Assembly (NCBI RefSeq): GCF_002288925.2
Contig: NW_022098001.1
Location: 7,850,665 to 7,914,664, forward strand
DNA: 64,000 nt
Origin: Delphinapterus leucas
Taxonomy: Eukaryota; Chordata; Mammalia; Artiodactyla; Monodontidae
Direction of reading: 5' to 3'
The translations under genes were made by a program, and so were the position numbers. The notes below the pieces were generated by a model. That model was given only the letters and a program-made list of their open reading frames with translations, was not told the DNA's origin and made no database searches. Shown here piece by piece: positions 13,660 through 25,335 of the stretch; the stretch's first letter is position 1; each line of letters begins with the position of its first letter.

Positions 13660-13805
13660 ACCATGATTAAGGTGACCATTCAATTTATTGTTCAAACAGG
13701 AATATTTTGGAGTGTATTAATATTGCTCTATTACTAATAAAGCCAGGGTAACCGGTGTAAACCAGGACATTGTAGGTACACCAGGAGTCATGGTCATCCT
13801 AACCA
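13660..13805. repeat. Ancient DNA-transposon-like repeat, unassigned
   Basis: Ends carry inverted 'ggtgaccattc' and 'atggtcatcctaacc' type motifs with 'aaaccaggacattgtagg' between them. This resembles an old non-autonomous repeat common in mammals. Family not certain. Confidence 0.35.
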
Positions 13806-14003
13806 TAATAGATCTATAATTTGAAGACACAATATTTAAAAATCGAGCTATTAACTGTGAAAAATACATTGTCTCGATTGTTGTGGGAGCTACAAAAAAG
13901 CCGTGCCACTTCCAGGAATTGACAATCCGGTCGCAGAGAAAAGACTCATACGCAAAGAAATTGCCAGGGATCATTCAAGGTGATGTCTAACCAAGTGCCA
14001 AAG

Positions 14004-14062
14004 AAATGATAGTCATGGGTTGTCAATTACACCTCAATAAAGCTGGAAAAAATGATAGTCAT
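14004..14062 (+). mobile_element. Very short L1 3'-end insertion with target-site duplications
   Basis: A 13-bp direct repeat, aaatgatagtcat, occurs at 14004-14016 and 14050-14062. The 33 bases between them (14017-14049) contain 'caattacacctcaataaagc' and end in an A-rich run, which is the extreme 3' terminus of older L1 families. The A-starting duplication fits the L1 endonuclease cleavage preference. The insertion is extremely 5' truncated. Confidence 0.75.
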
Positions 14063-14174
14063 AGGATGTGGTAGGAAGGGCAATGGCCTTGAGGGTAGAA
14101 GACGGGCATCAAGTCATGGATCTGTCTTTAGCTGGATGACATTATGCGAGGTACTTCATCTCCTTGAGCATCCC

Positions 14175-14194
14175 TTCATTCATTCATTCATTCA
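14175..14194. repeat. (CATT)n microsatellite
   Basis: Five near-perfect tetranucleotide units (cattcattcattcatt), directly after a sequence like an L2 or MIR tail. Confidence 0.8.
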
Positions 14195-14227
14195 GTAAAC
14201 GGAGGGACTTGCTCTGTGCCATTGTGT

Positions 14228-14490
14228 CATGGTGATAAAGAGCATAACCTTTACAGAGAGACATACTTGGGGTCAAGTTGTGGCTCTGTCACTAACTCTG
14301 AGACTTGAACTTATCATTTAACCCCTCTGAGCTTCAGTTTTCTCATCTGTTATGTGGTGATAATAATAACCCAACTCAGAGCTGCTTTAAGCTCCTGCAA
14401 ATGAGGAAATGAAGTCAGATTTTGTATATAAAATATTGAACAGTTTCTAACACATAGCAAAACTCAAGAATTGATAGCAGTTATTATTAT
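14228..14490 (+). repeat. MIR SINE
   Basis: A well-preserved MIR: 'gataaagagcataaccttta', 'tggctctgtcactaactctg', 'cttatcatttaacccctctg', 'agcttcagttttctcatctg' and an A/T-rich 'gataataataacccaactca' section. Confidence 0.8.
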
Positions 14491-15339
14491 TCCAGGTACT
14501 ATACTAGTTGCTGGGAATGCAAAGGAGAATGGGGGAGAGGGATACTGTGCAGGTGAAAGTAGACAATAGTATCTGCCTAAACACCTCCCTGGGCTGTTCA
14601 GAGGATTCCATGAAGACATCAGGTGAAAGAGCTTCACATACTATGTAACATGCTGAACAAAAGAAAGCTATTATGGTTGTTACCAGTGGTTGGGGCATTG
14701 TCTAGATTCTTCCCTTTTCCTATCTGTTGAGAAACTCTTACTTGCAAGTAAGAGATAACCCCACAGGTCTTAAATAATCCATACAGACATTCTCTCACAA
14801 AACAAGATGTCCAGAGGTGGAGTGCTTCCAAGATTGGTTAATTCCGTGGTTTGATAATGGCATCAAGAGTCCATATGTCCACTCTGTCATTCTCAGATGT
14901 TGGTGGCCTCACTTCAGGATGACGTTGGCCGCCGTAGGCCAGGCATTACCTTCTCACCACACACTAGAGACAGCAAGAAGCTATCTCTTCCCTGTATCTT
15001 TTCTTAATATCTAAGAAGCCCTTCTCAGAGTCCCACCTTGCTGTCTAACCAGTAAGCCTCACTGGCTAAAACTGGATTCCGTGTTCCTTTCTAAGCCAGT
15101 CAATGATAAGATAAAATTATTATAATTGGCTTATGCTAATCAAGATTCACCCTCCTGGGGCTGGGAAGCCTCTCATCTCCCCGCACCCGCCTCCAAAAAA
15201 AACAAAAAGAACTCAAGGTATTGCAGAGGATGCAGGGCACCTGAACAGAATCAATTTCTTGTTAACAGGGAAGGAAAGAGAAATGGCTGCTGGGTAAACA
15301 TGTACAGTGTCTTCTACTCTATTTCTAGTCAGCCGCCGT

Positions 15340-15610
15340 GTCTCCTAATTCCACCTCCGAAAGATCTCTTAAATCCACCCTGGCCTTTGCCTGCCTTCCC
15401 AGCTCTCTTGCCTAGACTCTTGATTCCTTCTGTCCTTTTCCCAGCCATCCAGTCAGCTCTTCATATAATGCAAGTCTGAGTATAGCATTTCCTAACTTAA
15501 AGACCTCTCAAGACTCAATTCAGATGCAACCACCTCTTTGAAGATGCCCCAGATGTTTTATTTATGGCTCTTTATAGCCCTGCTGAGGGACAGTCTTGCT
15601 TTTGAGCTAT
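15340..15610 (+). repeat. L2 LINE fragment
   Basis: Contains the L2 3' region pattern 'ctgagtatagcatttcctaa', 'ctcaattcagatgcaaccac' and 'ctttgaagatgccccagatg'. Moderately eroded. Confidence 0.6.
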
Positions 15611-15639
15611 TTGTATATTTTCTATACCTCCCAATTTCC

Positions 15640-15985
15640 TCTCTGTCCAATATAGTAGCATTAGCCACGTGTGACTCTTGACCATCTGAAATTTGACTGG
15701 CCCAAACTGAGATGTGTTGTTAGTACAAAATACACTTTGAATTTCAAAGATTTAGAACAAATAAAAAGAGGAATGCAAAGTATTTAATAATTTTAAAATT
15801 GATTACATGTTAAAATGATCATTTCAAATGTGTTGGCTACATTTTGGTTAAATGAAATGTTATTTAAATTTATTTCACCTGTTTCTTTTTCATTTTTAAC
15901 GTGATGACTAGAATTTTTAAAATTCCCTGCATGGTTCCCATTTGGAGCCCACGTCGCATGTCTGTGCACTAGACTGTTAGCTCTT
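15640..15985. repeat. AT-rich ancient repeat, unassigned
   Basis: Starts 'tatagtagcattagccacgt' and contains 'ctgaaatttgactggcccaa', followed by a very AT-rich middle. This fits a common mammalian repeat of 'atagtagccactagccacatg' type, whose family I cannot name securely. Confidence 0.45.
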
Positions 15986-17013
15986 ACAGAGTAGGGGCTT
16001 CATCTTCTTGATCTGTTATTCATCGTGTAGCTCCCTTTCCCCACCTCGCGGTCCATCAGAGTTAGAATCTAGTCAAAACACATTACTTGGTTAAAATAAA
16101 GTGTAAGATAACTCCATTGGGAAATGAAAGTACACAGGATGATTTATCTGACTACTGCCTCTGGATTTTCGATGCATGGGTTTCTTTTCTGTGTTCTAAC
16201 TAGTCTGAAGCTTCTTTTTAAGTTTACCAGGTTTGGAAATCACTGTTTGTTGTGGTTACTTCCGAGCACTGAGTTTTTATGAAATCATCCAGATTGAAAG
16301 AGGAGAAACTAGAATTGAAAGATTTTGATTAGGTTTGCTTCCCTTTGTTAGTTTTCATTCTGTCTTATTAGACCTTCCTCGACAAATTATATTGTACGCT
16401 TTAGAGGTAGTGGTGTCTCCATGACTACAACCTCCAGAATATTTTCGTTACTTTTACAGTCATTATCAGGAATAAAGATGCAGATATAAATTATGCACTT
16501 TCGCTTCAACTCCACTAAGTTACAGCTGGCATTTTTTTTTCATGGATAAAGAATTATATTTACATATTTTATCATTTATTGTATTCTTAGCCAGGATTTT
16601 TTAGAAGGCCAAGAAATTAACATAATCCAGAAAATATTTAGCAGGAAATCTGTTTATAATGGCACAATGAAGTCAGAAAGTTTTTTATGTTTCATGAGCA
16701 GAAATGAGGGAATTCAATTTTATAGTTATGGTAGCCCCAAAATGCCATTGTTTGAGGAAGATCTTCTTTTTTAGAAATGTCTGGAGAATTTATAGCTGTA
16801 ATTTGGAAATAAATAATATCTATGGTCATAAATCATGTGCTGAAGACAACAGGCTTACTTGGTTACTGTTTGGTCAAAGGGCTGAGGGGCCTTTGGAAGC
16901 GGAGCCCTCTGCCCCTCCCTGTCTCTGGGGCGTGCTAATCCTCCTGCATGAACAGAAACAATTGCGGAGTCCATTATTTTGTCAGTTAACACTGCTTTAG
17001 TAAGTGCCCTTTG

Positions 17014-17113
17014 NNNNNNNNNNNNNNNNNNNNNNNNNNNNNNNNNNNNNNNNNNNNNNNNNNNNNNNNNNNNNNNNNNNNNNNNNNNNNNNNNNNNNNN
17101 NNNNNNNNNNNNN
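17014..17113. other. Assembly gap, 100 N
   Basis: Exactly 100 N, the usual placeholder size, so the real length is unknown. It lies between apparently unique sequence on the left and an L1 relic on the right. Any open frame spanning it is not meaningful. Confidence 0.99.
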
Positions 17114-17425
17114 GAAACGCTATACACAGTAAGCACTAATTCCTCACTCACCTCCTTTCTCCTTGCCCAGCAACCTCTATTCTACTTTCTATCTCTGGAG
17201 ATTCACCTATTCTGGGTACTCATATAAGTGGAATCATGCAAATTTGTCCCTTTGTCTCTGGCTTCTTTTATTTAGCATAACGTCTTTAAGGTTCATCCAT
17301 GGTATAGCAGGCTGAATAATATTCCATTGCATGTATACAGCATATCTTATTTATCCGCTGATCTGATGATGGACGTTTGCATTGTTTCTCCCTTTGGGCT
17401 TTGTGTAGTTTTTAATAGAGCATAG
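17114..17425 (-). mobile_element. Old L1 LINE fragment
   Basis: On the + strand it reads as reverse-oriented ORF2 end and 3' UTR: 'aagtggaatcatgcaaattt', 'ttatttagcataacgtcttt', 'ggttcatccatggtatagca', 'aataatattccattgcatgt' and 'tgatgatggacgtttgcatt'. It is more diverged than the L1 at 42-49 kb. The left limit is hidden by the adjacent gap. Confidence 0.8.
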
Positions 17426-18462
17426 AAACATGTGATGGCACTCTGGCCGTTTCTGCATTTAGATCTGTTTCTGATGAAATAAAGAAACCTAGATGTTATC
17501 ACCCTAAAAAAGTCTGACTGCCTGCTGACAAAGAGAGCCTGCTAGTATGGGAAGGTGTCATCGAGTGGAGACACGTTTACAGTTCATATTATTTCTCAGA
17601 GTCAAGTGCAGACATCTCCCAGGAAAGACAGCCCTGCCTCATTGCCTGGTAGAGACGAGATGCAGGGGCTGCCCACTTCCCACCAGCCACTTCCAGGTAG
17701 GAAGGGTCACTGAGGGTGTGTTGGAAAGCTCCAGCCAAGTGCTGTCTGGTTGCTATTGCAGGAAAGGGGATTTTTAAAAGGAGAGTGGAAGTGTCCCTGT
17801 CTCTGGAATTGAAGCAACTCGGAGGAGGATTTTGCATAGCCTTCTTTTAGGAGAGTGGGCTTCCTTTTGGTGTGTGCTGGCTGCCATTTTATTCCAAGAG
17901 ATAGTTGATGTTGTAGCCAAAGACCTGGAAATATCCAAATCCTGCCCTTGCAATCCCCTCTCCTCCCCCTTGGGGTTTCCCTGGGAGCTATTAATACACA
18001 GACCTCAAGGAATCAAAATGCCTCTTATCATTAGCCAGACAAGCAGGGCAGGCCTCTCTGGTGATCGGGTCGGAGTGGAAGGCTCAAGGCCCAAGTGAGG
18101 CCTCCTCCACCCTCTCGGCTCAAATCTCAGTGTCCCCACCATCCAGCTGCTAAGCCGGGAGGGATAGTCTCTGCACTATGAGTAAGCAGAAGGGATGGGG
18201 GAGAAAGTGCCAGAGATCTCTGCTTGTCTCTGGAGCCAGGGCAAAACAAGAAGCAGGGGGAAGGCATTGGACCTCAGCAAACTGCAGTCCTTGCTTCTGG
18301 CAAATTAGTAGCCTGGAAACTTAACCAGTGACGTAAGTGCTTCTTGGGGAGGGACCCGAATAGAGGCAGAGGGAGGGCAAATTTTCCTCGTCCCTCTGTA
18401 TATGTAAAGACCCTTTATGTACGTTTCTTGCGTACCGCACGCTCGTTATTATTGCTCTTTTG

Positions 18463-18560
18463 CCGGAGACAGTGCCGAGGCTCTGAGACTGCACATAAAT
18501 GGCCTGCCATACAGCTGAGTGGCAGAGCAGGACTTGGACCCAGATCTGTTGGACACCGTG
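18463..18560 (-). repeat. MIR fragment
   Basis: The 'gagtggcagagcaggacttg' and 'gacccagatctgttgg' segment is the reverse-oriented central MIR region. Confidence 0.5.
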
Positions 18561-19239
18561 GTCTGTGATCGAACAGTTATTCCATAATATTCCTTTTTTT
18601 CAAACTTGACCCCAGAAAGAGTTCCACAAGGCCCTGCAGCACTTGCCCCCATCAGCCCTCTTCCGGGTCCTGTTCAGTGGGGAGAATGGACTCCTGTGTC
18701 AGGTCTCTTCCAGTAATTCGTTTTGGTTCTTTGGGGAAACATTTCTGACCATGGAGACCATCCATTCTGCAGAGCCGTTTATGAATCCTAATCTAGAAAC
18801 AATTGAAGTGATTATAACATGAAAATTGTTTTAAAAGAAAAAGACAAATGACCTTATTTCAGAATAATGTAATTATTTTAAGGGCTTCTTTCTCCTCAGC
18901 AGTCAAAGCCTGGTTAGATATAATTGTTACAGAGCAAAACAATAGCTTTGAAAAGTCTTACTGAGGAGATTATAAGAGCAAAGGGAGGTAAACCCACATG
19001 GCTGACAAATGCTGCTACACGATTACGTTGACGCCTGGTGTGCAGAACACACACACGAGCACGTGCACGTGTGCACACACTTCAGGGTGAAAGGAGAAGA
19101 GACCACACCCACCTTACACAATGATTATACTGTGACACCAACAAGTCTCACATGCTCTCTGGCTTTGAAAGAGCCTTACCCGTTCTGTCCTCCAGGTTCA
19201 CTTCTCTTAACCCCCATACTTTTACGGTTGTATCAGCAC

Positions 19240-19480
19240 AGAGACTGCATAATGGACTGGTTAAGAACATGAGTTCTGGAGCTATGGCCCTTCATCTTAA
19301 TCCTGGCTCCACCACTTATCCACTTATTAGACGTGTGGTCTTGAATAACTCACTTAACCTCTCTGTGTTTCAGTTTCTTCACCTGTAAAATGAGGAGGAT
19401 GGTAGGACCTCCCTCAGAGGGTTGTTCTGAGCATCAAATGAGTGAGTGTCTAATAGGGAGTGCTCTATAGAAATATGGTA
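19240..19480 (+). repeat. MIR SINE
   Basis: Near full length: 'ggttaagaacatgagttctg', 'aatcctggctccaccactta', 'aataactcacttaacctctc', 'tgtgtttcagtttcttcacc' and 'tgtaaaatgaggaggatggt'. Confidence 0.85.
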
Positions 19481-19546
19481 AATAACAAAAAAATCACAGC
19501 AGCCAACCAGAGTGAGTGAGATCGAAGGCAGACGGGGAAACGTTTT

Positions 19547-19566
19547 TTGTTTGTTTGTTTGTTTTT
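19547..19566. repeat. (TTTG)n microsatellite
   Basis: Four to five ttgt/tttg units in a T-rich run. Confidence 0.8.
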
Positions 19567-21439
19567 AGTAAACTACCTCATATTCACAAAGGCCCACACA
19601 CTCAGACTTTTGTCATTGTTGTCTCCAGTCAAGTTTACACATTAACTCACAGAGTTAGACTGATGAGATTGATGGGTGGGAAGTTCATTATGCCACTTTA
19701 ATTGAGTCCCTGGACCACAGCATCTATGATGCACTATGACTTAATATTCTTTATGAATCCTGTAATTCACTTCTAAATAGCATAATTTAAAGTGCTTTGA
19801 ATTTTTACATGTATTATAAAAGCATAATTTGCTAAACATCAATACTTAAGAGTACATCACAATTTTTGGAAGTCTGTTTTGGCATTTCTTCACTTTTTTA
19901 CAAGCCATTGGGACACACAAAAAAGGAAGTTGACCAGACCTCCTTCACACTCTGGGGTCAAACCCATGCCTTTCGGGTGTTTCATGAAATGAACATCTCA
20001 TTTCATTGGAGGAGGAAGCTGGGAGTTGCTGGTGGCAAGTCCTTCAAATCAGAGCTTTTTTCATACAACTATTAGTGTATAGCCGTTTTCCCCCAAGCCC
20101 AGTGGGAATAGGGGCCCCTGGAAAATAGACTTAAGGAGGAAGAAATAATCTACATGGCTGTAGAACTGTGGTTGTTTCCCTGGTGTCCCAGTTAGGACAC
20201 TTCCAGGTGTGAGGCTCAAAATCTCCAACCGTGACTTGCCACGGGGAAAATTTATTATCTCACACCACTGAAAGTTTTGGGCAACAGCCCAATGAGTGGC
20301 TCAGTAATGTCATCAAGGATTTTTCTCTTTTCTCATATCCTCAGTATCACATCATCTTAATGTTTTATGGTCACAAGATGACCACAGCAGATTCAACCAT
20401 GACATGGAACTGTGGGAAAAGGCTGTTTCTTTTCCTGTGCTCCCGTTTTATCAGCAAGGAAAGCCTCTCCTTAAGGCCTCTAGCAGCCTTCCACTCAACA
20501 TTTCATTGGCCAAAACTGAGGCTCAAGCCTTGCTCAAATCATTTCTTTGCAAGAGGAATACAACCACCATCGTTGGCTTAGACTAATCAGAGTTTGCCCA
20601 AGTTACAGTGGGGAGGAGGAGGTATCAGAACTACACCAAGGCTTCGCTGGTGTGGAAGAGGGAAAGAGCTGCTGGTGTGCATCCAACAGTACATGCCTCA
20701 GTGGCTTGCAGAAGTAGAGGCGTCTAAACTGTGCTTCTTGCTGGATCCTGTTGGAACAACTTCAGTTGGATATTGTAGAGGTGGCTGCTTTGGGTGCTGT
20801 GTTAGTCTTGACTTAGTTGAGGTTGAGTCGTGTCTATTCCTCAGCACAATATTCATTGTCTTCAAATGGATCTCCTATCCCATTAACACCCACTGGAATG
20901 ACGGGAACTACTCTACAGCCAGGTTGGAGTTCCATCAGGGGGTCATAGCATCTCAGAATTGGCATGTTTGGGTGGGATTTTAGGAAAGATCAAGTGAGAA
21001 ATGAATGGTAGCTAACAACAAGGTAGTCATTATGTTCAAAGATTTATCTAAATTAATAATTTATCTAAATAAATAAATTAGATTGAAGATGTAATGTAAT
21101 GTGAAAATTACATTAAAGAGGTGCACGATGATGACAGTTTGGGGTATTGGTTTTGGTGGATGAAAAGAGGACAGTGACGTCCACCTAGCAGAGGTTCAGG
21201 AAAAATACTGTGCTTTGCATTTGAAGACCTGAATTTCAGATCTCATCACAAGAATCTGAATCCTCATGAGCTGTTTGAAGGTCTGCCTTGAGTGTCTTCT
21301 TGTGTTTGCATCCTGCAGAGGCTGAAATGAACACGTAATAACACTAACATACTATAAGCATCACAAGTTTTATTCTTGTTCCTGTCGCTATTATTAACGT
21401 TCGTATTGCACTGGATAATTTACACAATATTTTTACGCA

Positions 21440-22080
21440 CAGTACCTCACTGGATCCATACCTTATAAGATATTATTGTCATGCCCGTTTCACCCATGCA
21501 AAATGGAGGCTCAACAGGTTAAATGCCTTGCCCGGGGTCACTTAACTGCAAAGGGACAGAGCAGGAAATCTAATTCAGATCTTTGACCTCAAAGTCCATG
21601 TTCATTCCTTACCATCATGCAACCTCATTGTGTGTTAGTGTTTTTGAACTAATTTCATCTTGTCTTAGGAAACCTGAAGTTTCTCTAGATTTCTGGCTCA
21701 ATGACTTTCCCTCTCTGAGCCTCGATTTCCTTACCTATAAAGTGGGGATCATAATAGTTTGCAGAGTTATTGCGGAGGATTAAGTAAAATAATGGATGTG
21801 AAAGTGCTTCGTAAAACTGTCAAGCATTATACAAGTGAAGGTTATTCTTCATCGCTAGCTGCTGTTCTTTAAATATGACACAGTGCTGCCTAATGGTAAA
21901 AGCAGGTCCTGGGAGTCTGGGGATTCAAATCAGCCTCCACCGTTTACTATCTGCCTGATCTGGGAGAAATTATTTAATCTCCTTAAACCGAGTGCCCTCA
22001 TCTGTGAAGTGGGTGCGTTGTTCCCCCCTCATAAGATTGTTATAGAGATTAAATGAAGTAATGTACTTTTAGCACACTGT
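21440..22080. repeat. Cluster of three MIR SINEs
   Basis: About 21440-21620 is reverse-oriented MIR ('aaatggaggctcaacaggtt', 'aatgccttgcccggggtcac'). About 21690-21850 is forward MIR 3' half ('ctctgagcctcgatttcctt', 'acctataaagtggggatcat'). About 21890-22080 is forward MIR ('ggggattcaaatcagcctcc', 'gtttactatctgcctgatct', 'aaattatttaatctccttaa'). Between them nothing else is recognisable. Confidence 0.75.
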
Positions 22081-24646
22081 GGACATGTGACCATAACGAT
22101 GTGGGAGTGATCATTGGCCTGGGGACACTAAGAGGCCCTCGATGACTTGGAGATTGATCACATAGCCGGTGATTGTGATAATCCCAAAGAGCAAGGAAAG
22201 AACGGACTTAGGAAAACAGGGCCTACTCACAAACTACACTGTGATATCACGTTGTAATTAAGTCTTTCCCCACAGAAGAATTGTTTTAACTGAGTCCTGG
22301 CTATAAAAGATTCTAATTAGCTCCAGCCACTACACAGTGCATAGAAAGACTGCTGTGCTGTATTCTCTGTTTTCCGTAGATCTGATTTTGTATGTTGAAA
22401 GAAAACTTGACTCACATGAGTCAGGCTGTGAGATGAAAAGAAAATATTCTGTTGACTGAATTGTCTTCCCCTAAATTTCAGTGACCAAATTTCAAAGTCC
22501 ATTTCTACATAATTGGAACTGCTGTTTGCTAGCGCGTGACGAGTGAGCGTCACAAGCCTGGTTTTATGTGTGTTTTATGCAATATGGAACAGGCTGAAAT
22601 GGTGAAGTGGATTTAATCAGAAGGAAGGCAACCGAGTTCTTTGGAGTCAGTGGTGGGGCATTCGTAGTGGAGTCATGAGATGTCCTCTTTTCTACAAATA
22701 CTAAATTTTACTTTGATCGTTTAAGTTAGGACTTCTCAGCCTGGGTATGGGGCCCACGGGTGAGCTATGGGTGGGGTGGTTTTGATCCCTCAGCCCTCTG
22801 GGTGGCACAGGCGCCTAGGCCACCCTCCCCAGGGTGCGGCGAAAATAGCGTCATCTTCCACAGGTGCTATGAGACATTACAGGCCAGGAGACACTGCTGT
22901 GTCCTGCCTCCACAATAGGGACACGTGGTTAGTAGAACTTCCCACAGGTAGTGTCTTTCCTGAGCTTGACCTTAACAATGAAGATACGTGGTAGGTAAAC
23001 TAGGAGGAAACAGGATCCCTGCTCAGCCTGAAACTTTGACCCTAAGATTTTTAAACCTTGATAGGGAGAAGCTTTTTTTAAAAAGTCACTTTAAAGTCTG
23101 CAAGCACGCTCTGTCTTGCTAGCGTTGGAGCTTCTCTGTTACTTTGGGGTTGTTTCTGTGACCATGAAAAACACCCAAGTGAGGTTTGAATTATGCAAAC
23201 GTAAATCCATGATGATTCTCTTTGGAAATGGCATTGTTTAAAATGCTCCAGTTTCAAAAAGCTAACTTTTTTTTTGGCCCTGGGAAGAGGTGGTGGTAAG
23301 AGATACTCTGCTGGCAAAGCAGAGCTAGGATTCCAGTTGAGGTCTAAATAAACGTAGCTCACAACTGCCGTGCTACACTGCTTGCAGCAGGTGAACACTG
23401 GTGGGATGAGCTGAGCATGGCAGAAAGAAGGTTGCATGGAGGAGGATTGTGAGGACCCTGAATGCCAAGGATGGTGGGAGTTGAGGAAGGGAGAAAGGGG
23501 ACATGGAAGTGGAGTGGTGGTTCAGGGACCGAGCCTTGCTGGGTCTTTGATCCTTCCACCAACAAATTGTATTCTCCTTGGAAGACATATGGGTACTTCT
23601 TCCCAGTCAATGCCACGTGCTCTTTGCATTTCAGTCTTTCTGCCTTCTCTCGGGAGTTAAGTGAGGACACACGCTCCACGCCACCTCTGTGATTTCCCAT
23701 CCAACACCTCATTCCAAGGGATCCTTTCCCACTTACTGTTGTTATTCCTAGAGTTGGAGGGAACCTCTGTTCACCCCACTTGCATTCCCACCCAAGGAGA
23801 GAGGAGCAGATTTCACACAAAACTTGGTCTCAAGATGCTTGTCCAGAGCTTTACCTTTAGCTGCATCCTCAGGGTGTTTTTATAATTCGAATCTGATATG
23901 ATGTCCTCACAAATCCAAGAAGAGATTAGTTTATTGTCATCCTGTTTCTTCTGGTGTCTGTGGCTAATGAAAACAGCCTCAGGATTTGTAGTGTCCCTCA
24001 CAGCACGGTGTTATTTGAGGGAGTCAGAGGAGTGAGGGGCAGAGAAGCTTCAAGAGAAAAGCATCACCTTCTCTTTGTGTCACCTGTATCCACTTCCCAT
24101 GTGACCACAGAGCCACCTTTGCCTCTTTTCATGGGTAGGGTTATAGGCGAAATTCAGTCATTCTAGATACTTCTTAACCCAATCACACAGTGAAAAAGAA
24201 CACCTACCCTCATTGTTTATGTGTGAAACGTGATTACCTTGTTTAGATTATGCTCCTTGAGTATAGAGACCATGTCTTTTATGTGAAATCATAGTCTATC
24301 TGGTTTACCAGCTGACCAGTCTCCCTGCCATTTCATCCTATATAATAATTATTTGAATCCACTGTCTTGGACAGTCCCAGGCGCATAGCGCACTCTCAGG
24401 AAATTCTTGTGAAGTAATTCAAAAGGAATTGGGATCTCCTTGAGTAAAGACATTACTCCAAGCTTTTCCTGTATACACAGCTCACAATTTTATTCTAGGA
24501 ACAGTGTTCGTTCTAACTTCTCAATTGCATTATTTGATCTATTGGGGATAAATTTAAACATTTAAAAGTATACCTTTTAATGCATATTTAAGATTCTTGT
24601 AATCTAAATGAAAGAAATGATTTAAACTACATGCATACCACTGTTG

Positions 24647-25335
24647 AAATTTAGATGTTTGAAATGCTGGAGAGGGTGTGGAGAAAAGAGAACCCTCTTG
24701 CACTGTTGGTGGGAATGTAAATTGATACAGCCACTATGGAGAACAGTATGGAGGTTCCCTAAAAAACTAAAAGTAGAATTACCATGTGACCCAGCAATCC
24801 CACTACTGGGCATATATCCAGAGAAAGCCATAATTCAAAAAGATACATGCACCCCAATGTTCATTGCAGCACTATTTACAATAGCCAGGTCATGGAAGCA
24901 ACCTAAATGCCCATCGACAGACGAATGGATAAAGAAGATGTGATACATATATGCAATGGAATATTACTCAGCCATAAAAAGGAACGATATTGGGTCATTT
25001 GTAGAGACGTGGATGGATCTAGAGACTGTCATACAGAGTGAAGTAAGTCAGAAAGAGAAAAACAAATATCGTATGTTAATGCATATATGTGAACCTAGAA
25101 AAATGGTACAGATGAACCAGTTTGCAGGGCAGAAATTGAGACACAGATGTAGAGGACAAACATATGGACACCAAGGGGGGAAAGCGGCAGGGGGGTGGGG
25201 GGTGGTTGTGAAATGAATTGGGCGATTGGGATTGACATGTATACACTGATGTGTATAAAATGGATGACTAATAAGAAACTGCAGTATAAAAAAATAAGTA
25301 AAATTCAAAATCCAAAAAAAAAATTTAGATGTTTG
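24647..25335 (+). mobile_element. 5'-truncated young L1 with 15-bp target-site duplications
   Basis: A perfect 15-bp repeat, aaatttagatgtttg, flanks the insert at 24647-24661 and 25321-25335. Inside are the L1 ORF2 C-terminus, with the [18 protein letters not shown] zinc-knuckle-like motif near its start and 'YSAIKRNDIGSF' later, then the 3' UTR with a G-rich stretch at 25177-25205 and a poly(A) tail ending at 25320. The ORF2 portion is short and cannot be functional. The intact duplications and tail suggest a fairly recent insertion. The A-starting duplication fits L1 endonuclease use. Confidence 0.92.

Noticed and set aside
16855..17227. Open frames running across the N gap at 17014-17113
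   Set aside because: They depend on unknown bases, and the right side is an L1 relic.
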